NCBI RefSeq assembly: GCF_008630495.1
Contig: NZ_VWOJ01000001.1
Span: 558,001 to 622,000, forward strand
DNA from: Alkalicaulis satelles
GTDB taxonomy: Bacteria; Pseudomonadota; Alphaproteobacteria; Caulobacterales; Maricaulaceae
Length of the DNA stretch: 64,000 nt
Direction: 5' to 3'
The translations under genes and the position numbers were made by a program. The notes beneath the pieces are model-generated. The model saw nothing but the letters and a program-made list of their open reading frames with translations, ran no database searches and was not told where the DNA came from. The first letter of the stretch is position 1. Every line of letters starts with the position of its first letter. Of this stretch, positions 63,027 through 64,000 are shown one piece after another.

Positions 63027-63791
63027 TCAGAACCTGCGCCACAAGGACAAAAAAGCGCTGCGCTCCATGCCTGTATTCTGGCGGCTTACCGTGCCCAGAA
63101 CGCCGATCTGCATGCGCGTGCGGCTGCTCAGCGGCCAGATGGCGGAGACTTGCATGCGGTGGCAGGCATAAGCTCTCTGATGCGCCGGCCCGCCCGTCGA
63201 CCAGACCGAAAAACTCTGGCCCATCACCCGCAATCCCCGCCAGATATGGGTGCCCGCCGTCAGGTCGAAGCGCAGTTCGTCCGCCGTGCCGCCGGGCCGG
63301 CGCCGCCAGGCGGCCTGGGCGTCGATAAAAGTGCTGCGCCCGATGGAGCGCCCGCCCAGCACACGCAGTTCAAGATCGCCGCCCCCCTCGCCCAGCGCGG
63401 CGTTGAAGCGGTTCTCGCCCGGCGTGCGCACGCTGGCGGAGAATTGCGTTGAGGCCGCCCAGGGTCCCTGGCGGTAAAGCCGCAGGCGCACGCCGCCCTC
63501 AACCCCGCCAATGCCCTGCCAGGGCTCAAGATAGGAGCGGTCGATCGATTGCACGGCGGCCCGGCCCACAAGGGTTATATGATCGCGCCAGCCATATTCG
63601 GCATAGACCGCGCCCTCGGTCTTGGATTGCACGACGCCGCCCGGCCCGCCGTCCAGACGTTGCCAGGTCTGGGTGGATATCAGAAGCGTTTCGCCGCGCG
63701 CACGGGTCCAAGCGCTTGCCTCGGCTGGCGCGGCTGCGCCCGCTGAAGCCAGACCCGCCAGACCGGCCATGACGCCCGCCCATCGCGCCAT
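63027..63791 (-). CDS. Exported protein, probable outer-membrane beta-barrel
   Basis: A 254-residue protein with a signal peptide (AGLASAGAAAPAEA). The mature part is rich in alternating hydrophobic/polar strands with aromatic ends (VQSKTEGAVYAEYGWRDHITLVG, LTAGTHIWRGLRVMGQSFSVW). It ends in Phe after SLWRRF, as many outer-membrane proteins do. I do not recognise a named family. GGAGG precedes the ATG. Lying before an RND adaptor-pump pair, it might be linked to them, but it is not a TolC homologue. Confidence 0.65.
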   Translation of the reverse strand: MARWAGVMAGLAGLASAGAAAPAEASAWTRARGETLLISTQTWQRLDGGPGGVVQSKTEGAVYAEYGWRDHITLVGRAAVQSIDRSYLEPWQGIGGVEGGVRLRLYRQGPWAASTQFSASVRTPGENRFNAALGEGGGDLELRVLGGRSIGRSTFIDAQAAWRRRPGGTADELRFDLTAGTHIWRGLRVMGQSFSVWSTGGPAHQRAYACHRMQVSAIWPLSSRTRMQIGVLGTVSRQNTGMERSAFLSLWRRF

Positions 63792-63873
63792 GTGCGCGCC
63801 TCCGCGTTCCCGGAGCGCGCATTAAGGACTCGCCAGAGGAGAGAAGTCCAGACCGTTTTCGCCTCAGGCGCGA

Positions 63874-64000
63874 TCAGACATCATAGCCGGGGCATTGCCG
63901 GTCGACGCGCGAGCGGATGGCGGCCCAGCCGATTTCCTTGAAGAATTCATTGGTGAAGGCCTGCTCGCCCTGGCCGTAGACCCGGTCCTGCATGGCCTTG
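63874..64000 (-). CDS. 3' end of an unidentified gene, cut by window edge
   Basis: Only the last 42 codons are in the window, ending in TGA at 63874 (C-terminus ...QCPGYDV). Codon use looks coding (high GC at third positions) and the frame is open to the edge. The segment is helical and charged, with one Cys near the end. No family can be named. It lies 82 bp upstream of the predicted barrel protein gene on the same strand, so it may be in that operon. Confidence 0.5.
   Translation of the reverse strand, partial: KAMQDRVYGQGEQAFTNEFFKEIGWAAIRSRVDRQCPGYDV

Overview
The window is GC-rich, gene-dense chromosomal DNA from an alphaproteobacterium. A Caulobacterales/Maricaulales-type marine organism (Maricaulis/Oceanicaulis-like) is my best inference. 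The grounds are the rpmH-rnpA-yidC-engB and dap cluster, the fabD-fabG-acpP-fabF-mltG-yicC-gmk block, the phoR-pstCAB-phoU-phoB operon with enlarged PstC and PstA, and tatABC. I see no phage, plasmid, integrase, rRNA, tRNA or CRISPR features. About 58 genes are called; two run off the window edges (1-1045 and 63874-64000).

Layout. 1-3.2 kb (minus strand): VTT-domain membrane protein, flavin disulfide oxidoreductase and the start of a sensor histidine kinase. 3.3-3.46 kb: an orphan promoter plus terminator that outlines an ~88-nt small RNA. 3.7-9.6 kb (plus): rpmH, rnpA, yidC, engB, a DUF1036 protein, a HAD pyrimidine nucleotidase and dapD. 9.6-12.4 kb: a secreted duplicated-domain protein of unknown function, an AT-rich patch with divergent promoters, dapE and a membrane protein. 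12.4-18 kb: truA, fmt, an S33-type peptidase fused to four membrane helices, a DUF547 protein and an alpha/beta hydrolase. 18.2-24.2 kb (minus): gmk, yicC-like, mltG, fabF, acpP, fabG, fabD. 24.4-26.1 kb: a small tandem-repeat antitoxin-like protein, then rpsF-rpsR-rplI.

26.3-30 kb: 3-hydroxybutyrate dehydrogenase, patatin-like protein, metallophosphoesterase and a Rieske oxygenase. 30-37.3 kb (minus): the phosphate regulon operon, with phased Pho boxes before pstC and a weaker one before phoR. 37.5-43.5 kb: a complete RND efflux operon (outer-membrane factor, adaptor, pump). 43.6-46.6 kb: M13 peptidase, monohaem lipoprotein, entericidin-like lipoprotein. 46.6-47.7 kb: three copies of a composite palindromic repeat around a DUF559 (Vsr-like) endonuclease gene. 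47.9-54 kb: SRAP protein, NUDIX hydrolase, azoreductase, M28 peptidase, FkbM-like methyltransferase, pirin, crotonase. 54.2-64 kb: tatABC, amino-acid permease, alkaline phosphatase, a second RND pump with adaptor, a predicted envelope protein and the 3' end of another gene.

Most of the window is housekeeping: lysine/peptidoglycan precursors (dapD, dapE), fatty-acid synthesis, translation, protein export (yidC, tatABC) and phosphate uptake. The parts most worth a second look are the DUF559 gene with its repeat cluster, the small RNA at 3372-3459, the CTG-type starts of rnpA and engB, the 26-residue tandem-repeat protein at 24379, and the divergently controlled duplicated-domain protein beside dapE. 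All calls rest on reading the sequence and on family knowledge; no database search was run.
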